A DNA stretch of 64,000 bases from Pelorhabdus rhamnosifermentans (GTDB taxonomy: Bacteria; Bacillota; Negativicutes; UMGS1260). The notes under the pieces are model-generated. The model made no database searches and was not told the DNA's origin. It saw only the letters and a list, made by a program, of their open reading frames with translations. Positions 9,032 to 17,416 of this stretch are shown piece after piece; the stretch's first letter is position 1, and each line of letters opens with the position of its first letter. The position numbers were made by a program, and so were the translations under genes. Location of the stretch: contig NZ_JAHGVE010000003.1 in assembly GCF_018835585.1 (NCBI RefSeq), forward strand, positions 124,001-188,000, read 5' to 3'.

Positions 9032-9265
9032 GTGAATCTCCAAGTCATTTCAATTTCAGGACTCATGTCTCTCTATTTTTATAAAAAGAATGTTAAATGG
9101 GAAGCAGTATCCTTAATTTCATTAGTTTTAACTTTTTGCTCTGGGTTACAAGCAATAGCATTTTGGATACTTAGATTAGATTTTGATTTGTCATGGTGGA
9201 TTTCCAATTTATATTTAGTTCTGTATCCGTTGTATTTTATCCCAAAGCTCATAGGGAAACTCTAA
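9032..9265 (+). CDS. Small hypothetical membrane protein
   Basis: Up to 77 residues from GTG 9032, or 66 from ATG 9065. It has two hydrophobic segments (AVSLISLVLTFCSGLQAIAF and SNLYLVLYPLYFIP) separated by a short loop. No family recognised. The ribosome binding site is weak. It lies 17 bases after the DUF362 gene and 18 bases before an SMR transporter gene, so it may be the middle gene of an operon. Confidence 0.5.
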   Translation: MNLQVISISGLMSLYFYKKNVKWEAVSLISLVLTFCSGLQAIAFWILRLDFDLSWWISNLYLVLYPLYFIPKLIGKL

Positions 9266-9283
9266 ATTAAGGGAGCTGAGTAG

Positions 9284-9607
9284 ATGCAGTGGACATTTTT
9301 AGGTATAGCTATATTGCTAGAAGTTTGTGGCACAACTTTAATGAAACGGTCTGATGGATTTACAAAAATGATATATGCTATTCCAATGTTAATTTTGTAT
9401 ATTTTAAGTTTAACTATGCTTTCCTTCGCTTTAAAGAAAATGGAGGTTGGAGTTGCATATGCTATATGGTCTGGTATTGGAATAGCTTTAATTGCGACAA
9501 TAGGTGTAGTATTTTTTGAAGAAACATGCACGATAAGCAAAATTATTTTTTTAAGTTTCATTATAATAGGCGCAATAGGATTGAACTTAAGCGGTGCTGG
9601 ACATTAA
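9284..9607 (+). CDS. SMR-family small multidrug/guanidinium-type exporter
   Basis: 107 residues with four predicted membrane helices. The essential membrane glutamate is E13 in LLEVCGTTLMK, equivalent to Glu14 of EmrE, and VAYAIWSGIG in helix 3 is the SMR dimer motif. SMR proteins work as antiparallel or paired dimers exchanging protons for cationic compounds. AAGGGAG at 9269-9275 supports ATG 9284. A single copy is seen, so it is probably a homodimer. Confidence 0.9.
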   Translation: MQWTFLGIAILLEVCGTTLMKRSDGFTKMIYAIPMLILYILSLTMLSFALKKMEVGVAYAIWSGIGIALIATIGVVFFEETCTISKIIFLSFIIIGAIGLNLSGAGH

Positions 9608-9684
9608 ATAAACATTGGTCAAATTATTCGGATGGCTCGCGGTTTGATTAAGCAGCGTGGCATGTAATGAAGTTAATGACATGT

Positions 9685-9718
9685 AAAAGGAAACCCTTGA
9701 ATTTAGGGGTTTCCTTTT
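9685..9718. terminator. Bidirectional intrinsic terminator
   Basis: AAAAGGAAACCC (9685-9696) pairs perfectly with GGGTTTCCTTTT (9707-9718). It lies between the SMR gene and the convergent MFS gene. The bases 9608-9667 in between encode a short start-less tail (IGQIIRMARGLIKQRGM) that may be gene debris. Confidence 0.88.
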
Positions 9719-9763
9719 AGTAATACTCAGATGAAACTTCGCTGCTATGGTTGGCTTATAAAG

Positions 9764-10927
9764 CTATTTAATCGCTGTTTTCCATCCCCACATTTTCAAC
9801 ATTACAATTGCGACTAAAAGCATGAGGAGAGAATAACAAGTCATTGACGTCTGAAAACTGATAGAGGTTGCTATTTGAGTTATAATCGGAGGACCGAAAA
9901 ACATACCAGCACCCCAAAAAAGATAATACGCTCCCGAAATAGTACCCTTCAATGAGTTGGGGGTACTTTCATTCAAAAAGGCCATAGAGGCAAGGTAAAA
10001 AATGCCCATTCCCAAACTCCCTATTGTGAGCACCAAAAAAATTAGCGGAAATTCAAAGGCTGGTGTGATCGCTATTCCAATAGCAGCGATAAACAATCCT
10101 AAAATCATAAATATACTTTGACCGAATTTATCTGATAAGGGACCGGTGATAACTTGCGAAAGGCTTATAGCTGCATAAAACAACGAAAAAAATATTCCAA
10201 TGTCAAATGCACTAAAAGCTTTTTCTTGCAATAAAAATGCAGGGATTGTTGTGAGAAAGATACCATATCCCGCCCCGTAAATGGTAATTCCAAGCAAGGC
10301 GATTAACGTCTGTTGTTGTTTTACTAGTTTCAGTATGTCTTGTAAAGTTAACGGAGTTATTGTTTCTATCTCTTTTTTTGCGATAGTTTCCAGCAAAAAA
10401 TAAATTACAATTACACCCGATAAACAATTAACAGAGTAAACTAGAAAGATTTCTTTGCTATCTAATAAATTTGCTAATACTACGCCAAGAAGTGGCCCTA
10501 AAGTAAGGCCAAAATGGATAGCAGCATTATACAAACCCATTACTTTCCCTTTGGATAAAGGGAATTTTAGTGATAACAATGCTGGGGCTAATGCCCAAAT
10601 CGGTGCTTCGCCAATTCCTTGAAGAACCCGAGCAAAAAAAATCATGCTGGAGTTAGGTGCAAAGAAAAACGCCAATCCAGCTATACAACATAAAGAATAA
10701 CCCAAAAGAAGAAACGGCTTGAAGCCTAACCTATCTGACAAATTGCCGATAGGAATTTGGAAAAGTATATACGAAAAGGCAAAGGCTGATGCTAGATATC
10801 CAACCGATTGTCCGTTACCATCCAAGTTGACGATTCGTTGTGGGAGTATCGCAACGATCATACCCACTCCAATCATCATTAAAAATACCGCCAGAATCAC
10901 TCCCATGAGGGCTTTGTCCTGAAGCAT
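9764..10927 (-). CDS. MFS transporter (drug-efflux type)
   Basis: 387 residues with about 12 hydrophobic helices. The MFS motif GNLSDRLGFKPFLLLG lies between helices 2 and 3, with a second copy GPLSDKFGQ in the C-terminal half. The N-terminal subfamily fits DHA1-like exporters; the substrate is unknown. AAAGGAG lies about 10 bases before ATG on this strand. A short upstream frame with its own strong ribosome binding site overlaps this start, which suggests translational coupling or leader-peptide control. Confidence 0.88.
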   Translation of the reverse strand: MLQDKALMGVILAVFLMMIGVGMIVAILPQRIVNLDGNGQSVGYLASAFAFSYILFQIPIGNLSDRLGFKPFLLLGYSLCCIAGLAFFFAPNSSMIFFARVLQGIGEAPIWALAPALLSLKFPLSKGKVMGLYNAAIHFGLTLGPLLGVVLANLLDSKEIFLVYSVNCLSGVIVIYFLLETIAKKEIETITPLTLQDILKLVKQQQTLIALLGITIYGAGYGIFLTTIPAFLLQEKAFSAFDIGIFFSLFYAAISLSQVITGPLSDKFGQSIFMILGLFIAAIGIAITPAFEFPLIFLVLTIGSLGMGIFYLASMAFLNESTPNSLKGTISGAYYLFWGAGMFFGPPIITQIATSISFQTSMTCYSLLMLLVAIVMLKMWGWKTAIK

Positions 10928-11054
10928 GCATATCAGTCTCCTTTGTTTTAAAAAGATTGTACTCAGAGTTGATGTTGCTTACAGGTTGAGGTGGTGGGAG
11001 CCGTTTCAATGTGCAGATGTCCATAATTTTGATCTCTGATTCAATGTTTAACAT
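10815..11054 (-). CDS. Upstream open reading frame overlapping the MFS gene
   Basis: The 79-codon frame begins MLNIESEIKIMDICTLKR. An excellent site, AAGGAGG (11061-11067), lies 6 bases before ATG at 11054. The last 38 codons overlap the MFS gene in another frame. I recognise no family, and the overlapped part is read from transporter sequence. The ribosome binding site indicates translation; a regulatory leader role is inferred from position only. It could instead be the start of a decayed gene. Confidence 0.4.
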   Translation of the reverse strand: MLNIESEIKIMDICTLKRLPPPQPVSNINSEYNLFKTKETDMHASGQSPHGSDSGGIFNDDWSGYDRCDTPTTNRQLGW

Positions 11055-11131
11055 AATAGACCTCCTTGTTGTGCTCTTTCCAAAAGATGACTGCTAAGAT
11101 ATAATTTAAAACAGACAATCTTTCTGGGTAG

Positions 11132-11206
11132 GGAGATGTTACTTTGTGAAATCTCCTCTAAACATAAAAAGACGCATAAAACAACAATAGTGTTTTGGGC
11201 GTCTTT
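11132..11206 (-). promoter_or_regulatory. Structured leader with terminator-like hairpin upstream of the MFS transcript
   Basis: AAAGACGC (11168-11175) pairs with GCGTCTTT (11199-11206), with inner AAAACA/TGTTTT pairing. On the minus strand the stem is followed by TTTTTATG. A second hairpin, GGAGAT/ATCTCC (11132-11137 and 11151-11156), follows. No gene ends here on the minus strand, so this may be a leader attenuator rather than an ordinary terminator. Confidence 0.5.
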
Positions 11207-11364
11207 GCTCACATAAATGAATATATTATATTTAATAACAATTGTACCATCATTTTACACTTTATCAAGTGCTATTATTTTTCTATTATAGTGAAAATCG
11301 GGCGCAGAGGTCCCGTAATTGTTCATTGCCGACTTATCGCCATCCATGATTTTTTTTGTTTTGT

Positions 11365-11390
11365 TCCCAATAAAAATGATTTTATTGGGA
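11365..11390 (+). promoter_or_regulatory. Perfect hairpin in the leader of the GlsB-like gene
   Basis: TCCCAATAAAA and TTTTATTGGGA form an 11-base perfect stem around a 4-base loop. It ends about 10 bases before the AAGGAGG site of the next gene and has no T-run, so it is not a terminator. It may be an operator or an mRNA stabilising structure. Confidence 0.5.
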
Positions 11391-11416
11391 ATAATATTAC
11401 AAGGAGGTGTAAAAAA

Positions 11417-11680
11417 ATGCTTTGGTTTTTATTCATTGGAATAGTTGCTGGTTGGTTAGCTGGCTTGATTTCACGTGGAGGCGGTTTTGGGATTTGGGGC
11501 GACCTTATAACAGGTGTTGTAGGTTCTTTCATTGGTGGCTATGCATTTAAATTTATGGGTATCGCCGTGTATGGTACTATTGGATCAATCATTTCAAGTA
11601 CTGTAGGGGCTATTATACTTTTGTGGGCTATACGAATGTTTTTTCATACTGCACCTGCAGCACATAAGAAAGAAGAGTGA
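11417..11680 (+). CDS. GlsB/YeaQ/YmgE-family stress response membrane protein
   Basis: 87 residues with three hydrophobic segments and the family glycine pattern (GIVAGWLAGLISRGGGFG, then DLITGVVGSFIGGYAF). AAGGAGG at 11401-11407 lies 9 bases before ATG 11417. The family is tied to general envelope stress in several Gram-positive bacteria; no reaction is known. Monocistronic, ending in a hairpin terminator. Confidence 0.87.
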   Translation: MLWFLFIGIVAGWLAGLISRGGGFGIWGDLITGVVGSFIGGYAFKFMGIAVYGTIGSIISSTVGAIILLWAIRMFFHTAPAAHKKEE

Positions 11681-11802
11681 ATTTTATTTAACGAAAGGAA
11701 GTCCTAAACATCCTAACAAATAGCCAAATGCAACTATAAAAAAGGACCTACAAACTGGTTTCGTCACGGTCATCAATAATACAGGTTTTAAGTATTACGC
11801 AA

Positions 11803-11840
11803 ACTAGCATCGCTTTTTATACGATGCTAGTTTTGTTTTT
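11803..11840. terminator. Bidirectional intrinsic terminator
   Basis: ACTAGCATCG (11803-11812) pairs with CGATGCTAGT (11822-11831), followed by TTTGTTTTT. It separates the GlsB-like gene from the convergent Na/Pi transporter gene. Confidence 0.85.
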
Positions 11841-11866
11841 AGCTGAATACAGTTGTAATTATGATT

Positions 11867-12805
11867 TTATTTTGAAACTAAGAAAATAATTAAATTTGCA
11901 TATTGTTTTATAAGGGGCATAACAATTAGCGAGCATAGGATGTTAAAAACTGTGTGTATAAGCGCAATTTGCCCGGCAAAATCCGAAGCTATATAAGATA
12001 TAGAAGTTGTTAATAAATTGGTAATGGGTAAAAATACTAAGACGCCCAAAATATTTAGCATAATATGTGCAACTGCTACCCGTTTTGCAGCGAGGGGGGA
12101 AGTCGCGCCAACTATAACTGAAGATATGCAAGAACCTATGTTATTTCCATAAACAACATAGGCTGCAGTTGTCAGGTCTATTAGACCTTTTTCAGCGAAA
12201 ACTATTAGTACTCCAGTTGCTGCGCTACTTGATTGAAATAAGAGAGTGATTATTATTCCTCCGATGATCCCATACATAGGATTGTATTTGGCAGCTAATA
12301 GATTCTGAACGATGCTATCAATTTGCGAAATTTCATTAACTGCACTTGATAAAATATTTAGCCCCAGAAACATGAAAATTAATCCTGCTATAGCTATTGC
12401 CGGATATCGTAACTTTTTGACGATAAGCATCACTATTATACAGAGGACCAACAAGGGAACAAGGTAACTTTTTGAAATGGATAAAGCCATCAATTGAACG
12501 GTAGTGCACGTACCGACATTAGCACCTAGAATTATGCCCAGACTCTGATAGAAGGTTAAATAATTGGCACTAACCAACCCAATTGTTATGAGTGATACTG
12601 CTGTACTGCTCTGCAGAAGAGCTGAAGTTAGTATACCAACAATAAATCCGCGCCATGGAGTTACTGTTATTTGTGTAAAAAAGTATCTTATTTTATTTGA
12701 AAGTATTTGTTTTAGACCAAAACGCATACAAAGTAATCCACATATTAACGAGCCAATACCTGCTAGAATTAATATAATAGCATACAGAATTAGCCCCACC
12801 TCCAT
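11867..12805 (-). CDS. Na+/phosphate cotransporter family protein
   Basis: 312 residues with two inverted Na/Pi repeats. The QSSTA motif in GILTSALLQSSTAVS and the QSSSA motif in LFQSSSAATGVL are the paired signatures, and GANVGTCTT and GNNIGSCIS follow each. It is a membrane carrier lacking the C-terminal PhoU-like domain that many relatives carry, so it is the short form. The start is uncertain: a GGAGG lies just inside the predicted coding sequence rather than before ATG 12805. Confidence 0.85.
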   Translation of the reverse strand: MEVGLILYAIILILAGIGSLICGLLCMRFGLKQILSNKIRYFFTQITVTPWRGFIVGILTSALLQSSTAVSLITIGLVSANYLTFYQSLGIILGANVGTCTTVQLMALSISKSYLVPLLVLCIIVMLIVKKLRYPAIAIAGLIFMFLGLNILSSAVNEISQIDSIVQNLLAAKYNPMYGIIGGIIITLLFQSSSAATGVLIVFAEKGLIDLTTAAYVVYGNNIGSCISSVIVGATSPLAAKRVAVAHIMLNILGVLVFLPITNLLTTSISYIASDFAGQIALIHTVFNILCSLIVMPLIKQYANLIIFLVSK

Positions 12806-12908
12806 TCTTATACTAAAATATGCATTTTCCTAAAGCAATAAAACCAAAACATTCCACTCAGCAGGGCGTAATTATTTAAACCTAATCTTGTTGGTAAGTC
12901 GTAGTATG

Positions 12909-14183
12909 TCAGTTGTTCATCGTCGCCGTCTGTTTATTTTTGCTCCGGCGCTGTTGGCAGATAACCAACAGTGATACGACTATAGGGAAAAGTGTAAACC
13001 ATCCTGAAAATAGAAATATGATGCCTGACATAAGGGCACTAATCCAGGCGAGTACCTTACCTAATTTGCTAGGGAGAACACGAGCTGAGGCTATCATTCC
13101 AAGCGTGTATACGGCAAGAAAGTTTGCACAGGGAATATTGATCAATGATTTTAGATTCAAGGAAAGATTATAACTTAATAAAAGAGTGATTAAATAAATC
13201 GGTGCAAACACAAGTAACGCTATGTAAGGAGTCTGAAAACGTGTATGTAATCGACCGAATTGTTTAGGAAAAATTCCATCACGTGCTTGTGCATATACAA
13301 GGCGAGAAAAACCTGCGATGAAAGTATGAACAGGACAGTAGCATACGATGAACCCTAAGAATGCTACTAAGATTCCTGCTATATTTCCCCAACGATATGC
13401 TACAAGTGTTATCATTGAGGTGAGAGGTGCTTGGGACTGGTAAACATTGGTTCCTACTGTAACGAAAGCTACAGCTAAATATAATACATTGACTAGTAAT
13501 ACGGAAACCCCTAGACTTAAGGGAATATCTTTCAAGGGATTCTTAAATTCTTCAGCTAAATTTCCAATCATTTCCCAACCAATAAACGCGAAGAATAAAA
13601 GAGACATTGCTTGACCTACCGGGAACCATCCATGAGGAAGTAACGGTGTAAATGCTGAAAAATGAATGTTAGGAATAGCTGAGCAAATAGCTATGGTGAG
13701 AATAAAGAGGATAGAGGAAACAACAAAAACTTGTGTATGACCAGATAGTTCAATACCTCTATAGTTAAGTATAATAGCAATCATTAAAAGTCCTGCGGCA
13801 GCAATATGTATGCCTGCTGACGACCAACCCAAAACGCTTCCAAGATAATGGGCACCTATTAATGCAGTAACAGGCATACCAAAAGGCATGGCTGTCAGCA
13901 TGAGGACTCCGGTAATGTGACTGGCTTTGTTACCAAATCCTTGACGCACATAGGTGGCGATTCCTCCCGAATCGGGAAATCGCGATGACATTAATGCAAT
14001 GACGATAACCATTGGCAACGAAAGAAGTCCCATCAAAATCCAACTAATGAGTGACGCCGGACCAGCCATGGTGGCTGTTATAGCCGGAAGGACTAGAATA
14101 CCGGCTCCAAGGACAGCTCCAATTGTCAAAGCTGACCCTTGAATCCAGGTAATACTTTTCCTAAGCTCAACTTGCTGTCGCAT
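12909..14183 (-). CDS. APC-superfamily amino-acid permease, YjeH-like
   Basis: 424 residues with about 12 helices. The opening GAVLGAGILVLPAI in helix 1 and the SSRFPDSGGIATYV segment match the APC superfamily. Overall order (FAFIGWEMIGNLAEEFKNP, the substrate helix) resembles YjeH, an exporter of methionine and branched-chain amino acids in E. coli. AGGAGG precedes ATG 14183 closely. It is divergent from a LysR gene that probably controls it. The substrate is inferred only from similarity. Confidence 0.85.
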   Translation of the reverse strand: MRQQVELRKSITWIQGSALTIGAVLGAGILVLPAITATMAGPASLISWILMGLLSLPMVIVIALMSSRFPDSGGIATYVRQGFGNKASHITGVLMLTAMPFGMPVTALIGAHYLGSVLGWSSAGIHIAAAGLLMIAIILNYRGIELSGHTQVFVVSSILFILTIAICSAIPNIHFSAFTPLLPHGWFPVGQAMSLLFFAFIGWEMIGNLAEEFKNPLKDIPLSLGVSVLLVNVLYLAVAFVTVGTNVYQSQAPLTSMITLVAYRWGNIAGILVAFLGFIVCYCPVHTFIAGFSRLVYAQARDGIFPKQFGRLHTRFQTPYIALLVFAPIYLITLLLSYNLSLNLKSLINIPCANFLAVYTLGMIASARVLPSKLGKVLAWISALMSGIIFLFSGWFTLFPIVVSLLVICQQRRSKNKQTATMNN

Positions 14184-14266
14184 AATTTATCCTCCTTTTG
14201 TAAATCAAAATTGTTATTGCAAAAAAGTTAAATATATCTTATCATGAATGTAATATTTTGATAAGA

Positions 14267-14296
14267 CGATTATTTAGAATGAAACAATCGATTATT
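14267..14296. promoter_or_regulatory. Direct repeat in the permease/LysR divergent region
   Basis: CGATTATT occurs at 14267-14274 and 14289-14296, 22 bases apart, which is two turns of the helix. This spacing fits a LysR-type protein binding one DNA face between the two divergent genes. Confidence 0.45.
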
Positions 14297-14313
14297 CCGA
14301 TGGATGTGATGAT

Positions 14314-15201
14314 GTGTATATAAAGCAATTAGAATCCTTCATTGTTGCTGCACGGCTGCTGAATTTTGGAGAAGCCGCCCGGAATCTCAATTATTCTCAG
14401 TCGACTATATCAGAGCAAATTCATAGTCTTGAGGAATATCTTGGTGCACAACTTTTTGAAAGAATTGGCAGAAAAGTATTTTTGACGGAACAGGGAAAGA
14501 CGCTTTTACCTTTTGCTGAACGCATGGTAAGGGATTCCAAAGAACTCAAAAGCTTATTCAGTAACGATGAAATACTTTCGGGCTCCATAATGGTAGGAGC
14601 TGCAGAGACACTTTGTGCATTTTGGCTGCCACCATTGTTGAAAGAGTATAGAATACTTCATCCTAACGTCCAAATAAATATTAAAGTTGGTAATTGTGTT
14701 GATTTTCCGCAGTGGTTGCAGCAAGATATTATTGACGTTGCTTTCGGCCTTAACGACGAATCGGGACAGAAGCAATTGCGACAAAATACGTTGTTTCGTG
14801 GAGAAACTGTATTTATTGCATCACCGGATCATAAACTATCGGCTTCGCCCATAGTAGAACCGCAAGATCTCACTGGTGAAACACTTCTTTTACCGGAAGG
14901 GTATTGTGGATATCCGATAGATTTGAAATGTTTGTTGGAGAAGGAGCAGGTAAAGGCTAATACAATTTTGGAGTTTGGCAGTCTTGAATCGATTAAACAA
15001 TGCGTTAAAAATGATCTAGGTGTGTCCCTGTTACCTGAAATTGTCGTAGCAGAAGAGCTAAAACGTGGCGAACTGGTTAGTCTGAATTGGAATGGTCCAG
15101 ATATTCCAATTCAAGCCCAGATGCTTTTTCACCGTGATAAATGGTTGTCACCACCTTTAGTCGCCCTGGAACATTTAATATTAGCTAGGATAGAAAAATG
15201 A
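14314..15201 (+). CDS. LysR-family transcriptional regulator
   Basis: 295 residues. The helix-turn-helix is at 1-60 (FGEAARNLNYSQSTISEQIHSLEEYLG) and the effector domain runs from about 90 (GSIMVGAAETLCAFWLPP) to the end. The start is GTG 14314, as the nearby ATG triplets are out of frame or hit stops. The ribosome binding site is weak. It is divergent from the APC permease, the usual arrangement for a LysR protein and its target. Confidence 0.9.
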   Translation: MYIKQLESFIVAARLLNFGEAARNLNYSQSTISEQIHSLEEYLGAQLFERIGRKVFLTEQGKTLLPFAERMVRDSKELKSLFSNDEILSGSIMVGAAETLCAFWLPPLLKEYRILHPNVQINIKVGNCVDFPQWLQQDIIDVAFGLNDESGQKQLRQNTLFRGETVFIASPDHKLSASPIVEPQDLTGETLLLPEGYCGYPIDLKCLLEKEQVKANTILEFGSLESIKQCVKNDLGVSLLPEIVVAEELKRGELVSLNWNGPDIPIQAQMLFHRDKWLSPPLVALEHLILARIEK

Positions 15202-15258
15202 TGATAAATATTATATCCATATCATAAAGCAACCTTTTTTTGTTCTAGATAAAATTGA

Positions 15259-15305
15259 AAAGGCCAGAACTATCTCAGATTATTGAGATGCTTCTGGTCT
15301 TTTTA
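15259..15305 (+). terminator. Intrinsic terminator
   Basis: AAGGCCAGAA and TTCTGGTCTT form the outer stem, ATCTCA/TGAGAT the inner stem, and a T-run follows. It ends the LysR transcript. Confidence 0.85.
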
Positions 15306-15465
15306 CTCAGCAATACCGATATAAATTTAAGGCTTGTTCTTCGGGAGATGTTGGACGCAAATTGCTACGTTCTTTTCTACCATGATATATATTTTTTGAA
15401 ATGTAGTGCAGGATAATTGGTAAAAATGCAGTATATAATGTCGTAGCTTGGAAGCAGAGGTATTT

Positions 15466-15681
15466 ATGAGTAATAGAATTGAAACAAAAGTATCCATAAC
15501 CGCGCAGGGAACGTGTCTAACTCGGACAATATCGTATAATGAAAAAGACCTTGAAGGGTTAACAATGTATTTTAATCAAGAATCTATTAATAATACATTT
15601 AATATAGTCAATGAATATGCTGGAGGAAATAGTCTAATTTTAACTGTGATCTATTCATGTCGTATTTCCTATTGCTCATAG
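15466..15681 (+). CDS. Small hypothetical protein
   Basis: 71 residues from ATG 15466, or 77 from 15448. The composition is polar with many Asn and Thr, and it ends CRISYCS. There is no membrane helix and no family that I recognise. The ribosome binding site (GCAGAGG at 15453-15459) is modest. It is followed after 36 bases by a LysE exporter gene, so it may be co-expressed with it. Confidence 0.5.
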   Translation: MSNRIETKVSITAQGTCLTRTISYNEKDLEGLTMYFNQESINNTFNIVNEYAGGNSLILTVIYSCRISYCS

Positions 15682-15717
15682 AATAAGTAATAAAGAAGTG
15701 ATAAGGGAGGAATGACC

Positions 15718-16341
15718 ATGTTTGGAATAGTTCATTATGAAATATTCTTACTTGCGGGTATCATCCTTAACCTAACTCCTGGGCCAGACACTATATATGT
15801 TTTGAGTCGTAGCATATCACAAGGTCGTAGGGCGGGTATTTATTCTGCATTAGGTATTAGTTCAGGCGGTTTAGTTCACACCTTGCTTGCAGCATTAGGA
15901 CTATCTGTCATCCTAGCTCAATCTTATTTTGCATTTACCATTGTCAAGTTAGCTGGTGCTTTCTATCTTGCCTATTTAGGCGTTACGACTTTGCTTGCAA
16001 AAAACAGTACGCTAGCTTCACCTAATGTAAAAGTCATGTCTAATCAAAATATTTATTTGCAGGGGCTTCTAACCAATGTACTGAATCCTAAGGTTGCTTT
16101 GTTTTTTTTGTCTTTTCTTCCTCAGTTTATCATCTTAGAAAATAGCTATGGTATCTTACCTTTTATACTCCTTGGAATAACTTTCGTAACAACCGGTACT
16201 CTTTGGTGCTTAATACTCGCCTTTTTCTCAGCTGGTTTGACAAATTTTCTCCGGCAGGGAAATAGGGTGACTATTATGAACAAAGTATGTGGTGGAATTT
16301 ATTTACTTTTGGGGGTAAAAATTTTAACAGTTGAACGATAA
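15718..16341 (+). CDS. LysE/RhtB-family amino-acid exporter
   Basis: 207 residues with six predicted helices. NLTPGPDTIYVLSRSISQG in helix 1 is the LysE/RhtB signature, and LLTNVLNPKVALFFLSFLPQF marks helix 4. GGGAGG at 15705-15710 lies 7 bases before ATG 15718, so this start is preferred over ATG 15712. It exports amino acids or derivatives at the cytoplasmic membrane; the substrate is unknown. Confidence 0.9.
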   Translation: MFGIVHYEIFLLAGIILNLTPGPDTIYVLSRSISQGRRAGIYSALGISSGGLVHTLLAALGLSVILAQSYFAFTIVKLAGAFYLAYLGVTTLLAKNSTLASPNVKVMSNQNIYLQGLLTNVLNPKVALFFLSFLPQFIILENSYGILPFILLGITFVTTGTLWCLILAFFSAGLTNFLRQGNRVTIMNKVCGGIYLLLGVKILTVER

Positions 16342-16413
16342 GGGAATCCGCTTGGACTAAGCAGACAAAATAAATAGCTGATCTTTGTTAAAATTAAGCT
16401 ATGAGGAGGAAAT

Positions 16414-17382
16414 ATGAATCACATCAAATGGGCAATATTAGGACCCGGGACAGTTGCAGCGGATTTTGCAAAAGCTATCCTGGAAGTTAATCATAGTATA
16501 TATGCTGTAGGAGCAAGAAAGTTTGAACAGGCAAAGAAATTTGCAAATAAATATAATATTGAAAAAATTTATGGTGACTGCCAAGAAATGTTAAAGGATG
16601 ATAAAATTGATGTAGTATATATATCAACGCCGCACAGTAATCATTATGAGTATATAATAGAGAGTCTTAAAAATAATAAACATGTATTATGTGAAAAAGC
16701 AATTACTGTAAATAGTAAGCAATTAAGGGAAATTGTTAATTTAGCAAAGCAGAAAAACTTGATAGTTGCAGAGGCTATGACTGTTTATCATATGCCACTA
16801 TATAAAAAATTACGTCAGATTGTTCGCTCTGGACAAATTGGAAAGCTTAAAATGATTCAGGTATCCTTTGGAAGCCACAAAGAATATGATGTTACTAATC
16901 GTTTTTTTAGTAAGGAGTTAGCGGGAGGTGCGCTTCTTGATATAGGAACTTACGCGCTGTCTTTTACTAGATATTTTCTTTCTAATCAACCCAATCAAGT
17001 ATTGACTACTGTGAAACAATTTGAGACGGGGGTAGACGAGCAATCAGGTATAATACTGAAAAATTCTGCAGATGAAATGGCGGTAATTTCGCTAACCATG
17101 AGAGCAAAAATGCCAAAGCGGGGTATTATAGCAGGCGAATTAGGATTTATAACTGTAGACGATTTTCCAAGAGCATCTAAAGCTATTATTAATTATCTGG
17201 ATGGAAAAGTAGAAGTTATAGAAGTCGGCGAAGCTTCAAAAGCATTAGCATATGAAGTTGAAGATATGAATAACAGTATTTTGCATGCAAGCAATGCAGA
17301 CGAATTGGGATTATCCATGGACGTCCTGAATATAATGGATGAAGTTCGAAATCAATGGGGAATAAAATATCCGTTTGAATAA
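16414..17382 (+). CDS. Gfo/Idh/MocA-family NAD(P)-dependent oxidoreductase
   Basis: 322 residues. The Rossmann part is at 1-120 (WAILGPGTVAADFAKAI, VVYISTPHSNHYE, CEKAITV with the EK motif). The C-terminal beta-sheet domain contains GGALLDIGTYALSF. The family oxidises or reduces sugars, inositols and related trans-dihydrodiols; the substrate cannot be told. GAGGAGG at 16403-16409 supports the start. It is adjacent to the LysE exporter gene on the same strand. Confidence 0.9.
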   Translation: MNHIKWAILGPGTVAADFAKAILEVNHSIYAVGARKFEQAKKFANKYNIEKIYGDCQEMLKDDKIDVVYISTPHSNHYEYIIESLKNNKHVLCEKAITVNSKQLREIVNLAKQKNLIVAEAMTVYHMPLYKKLRQIVRSGQIGKLKMIQVSFGSHKEYDVTNRFFSKELAGGALLDIGTYALSFTRYFLSNQPNQVLTTVKQFETGVDEQSGIILKNSADEMAVISLTMRAKMPKRGIIAGELGFITVDDFPRASKAIINYLDGKVEVIEVGEASKALAYEVEDMNNSILHASNADELGLSMDVLNIMDEVRNQWGIKYPFE

Positions 17383-17416
17383 AGTGGTTATTACTATTGC
17401 TGGGAAATAGATGTAT

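Noticed and set aside
11195-11416. N-terminal extension of the GlsB-like protein to GTG 11195
   Set aside because: The extension has no family homology and would cover the leader hairpin; ATG 11417 has an ideal AAGGAGG site.
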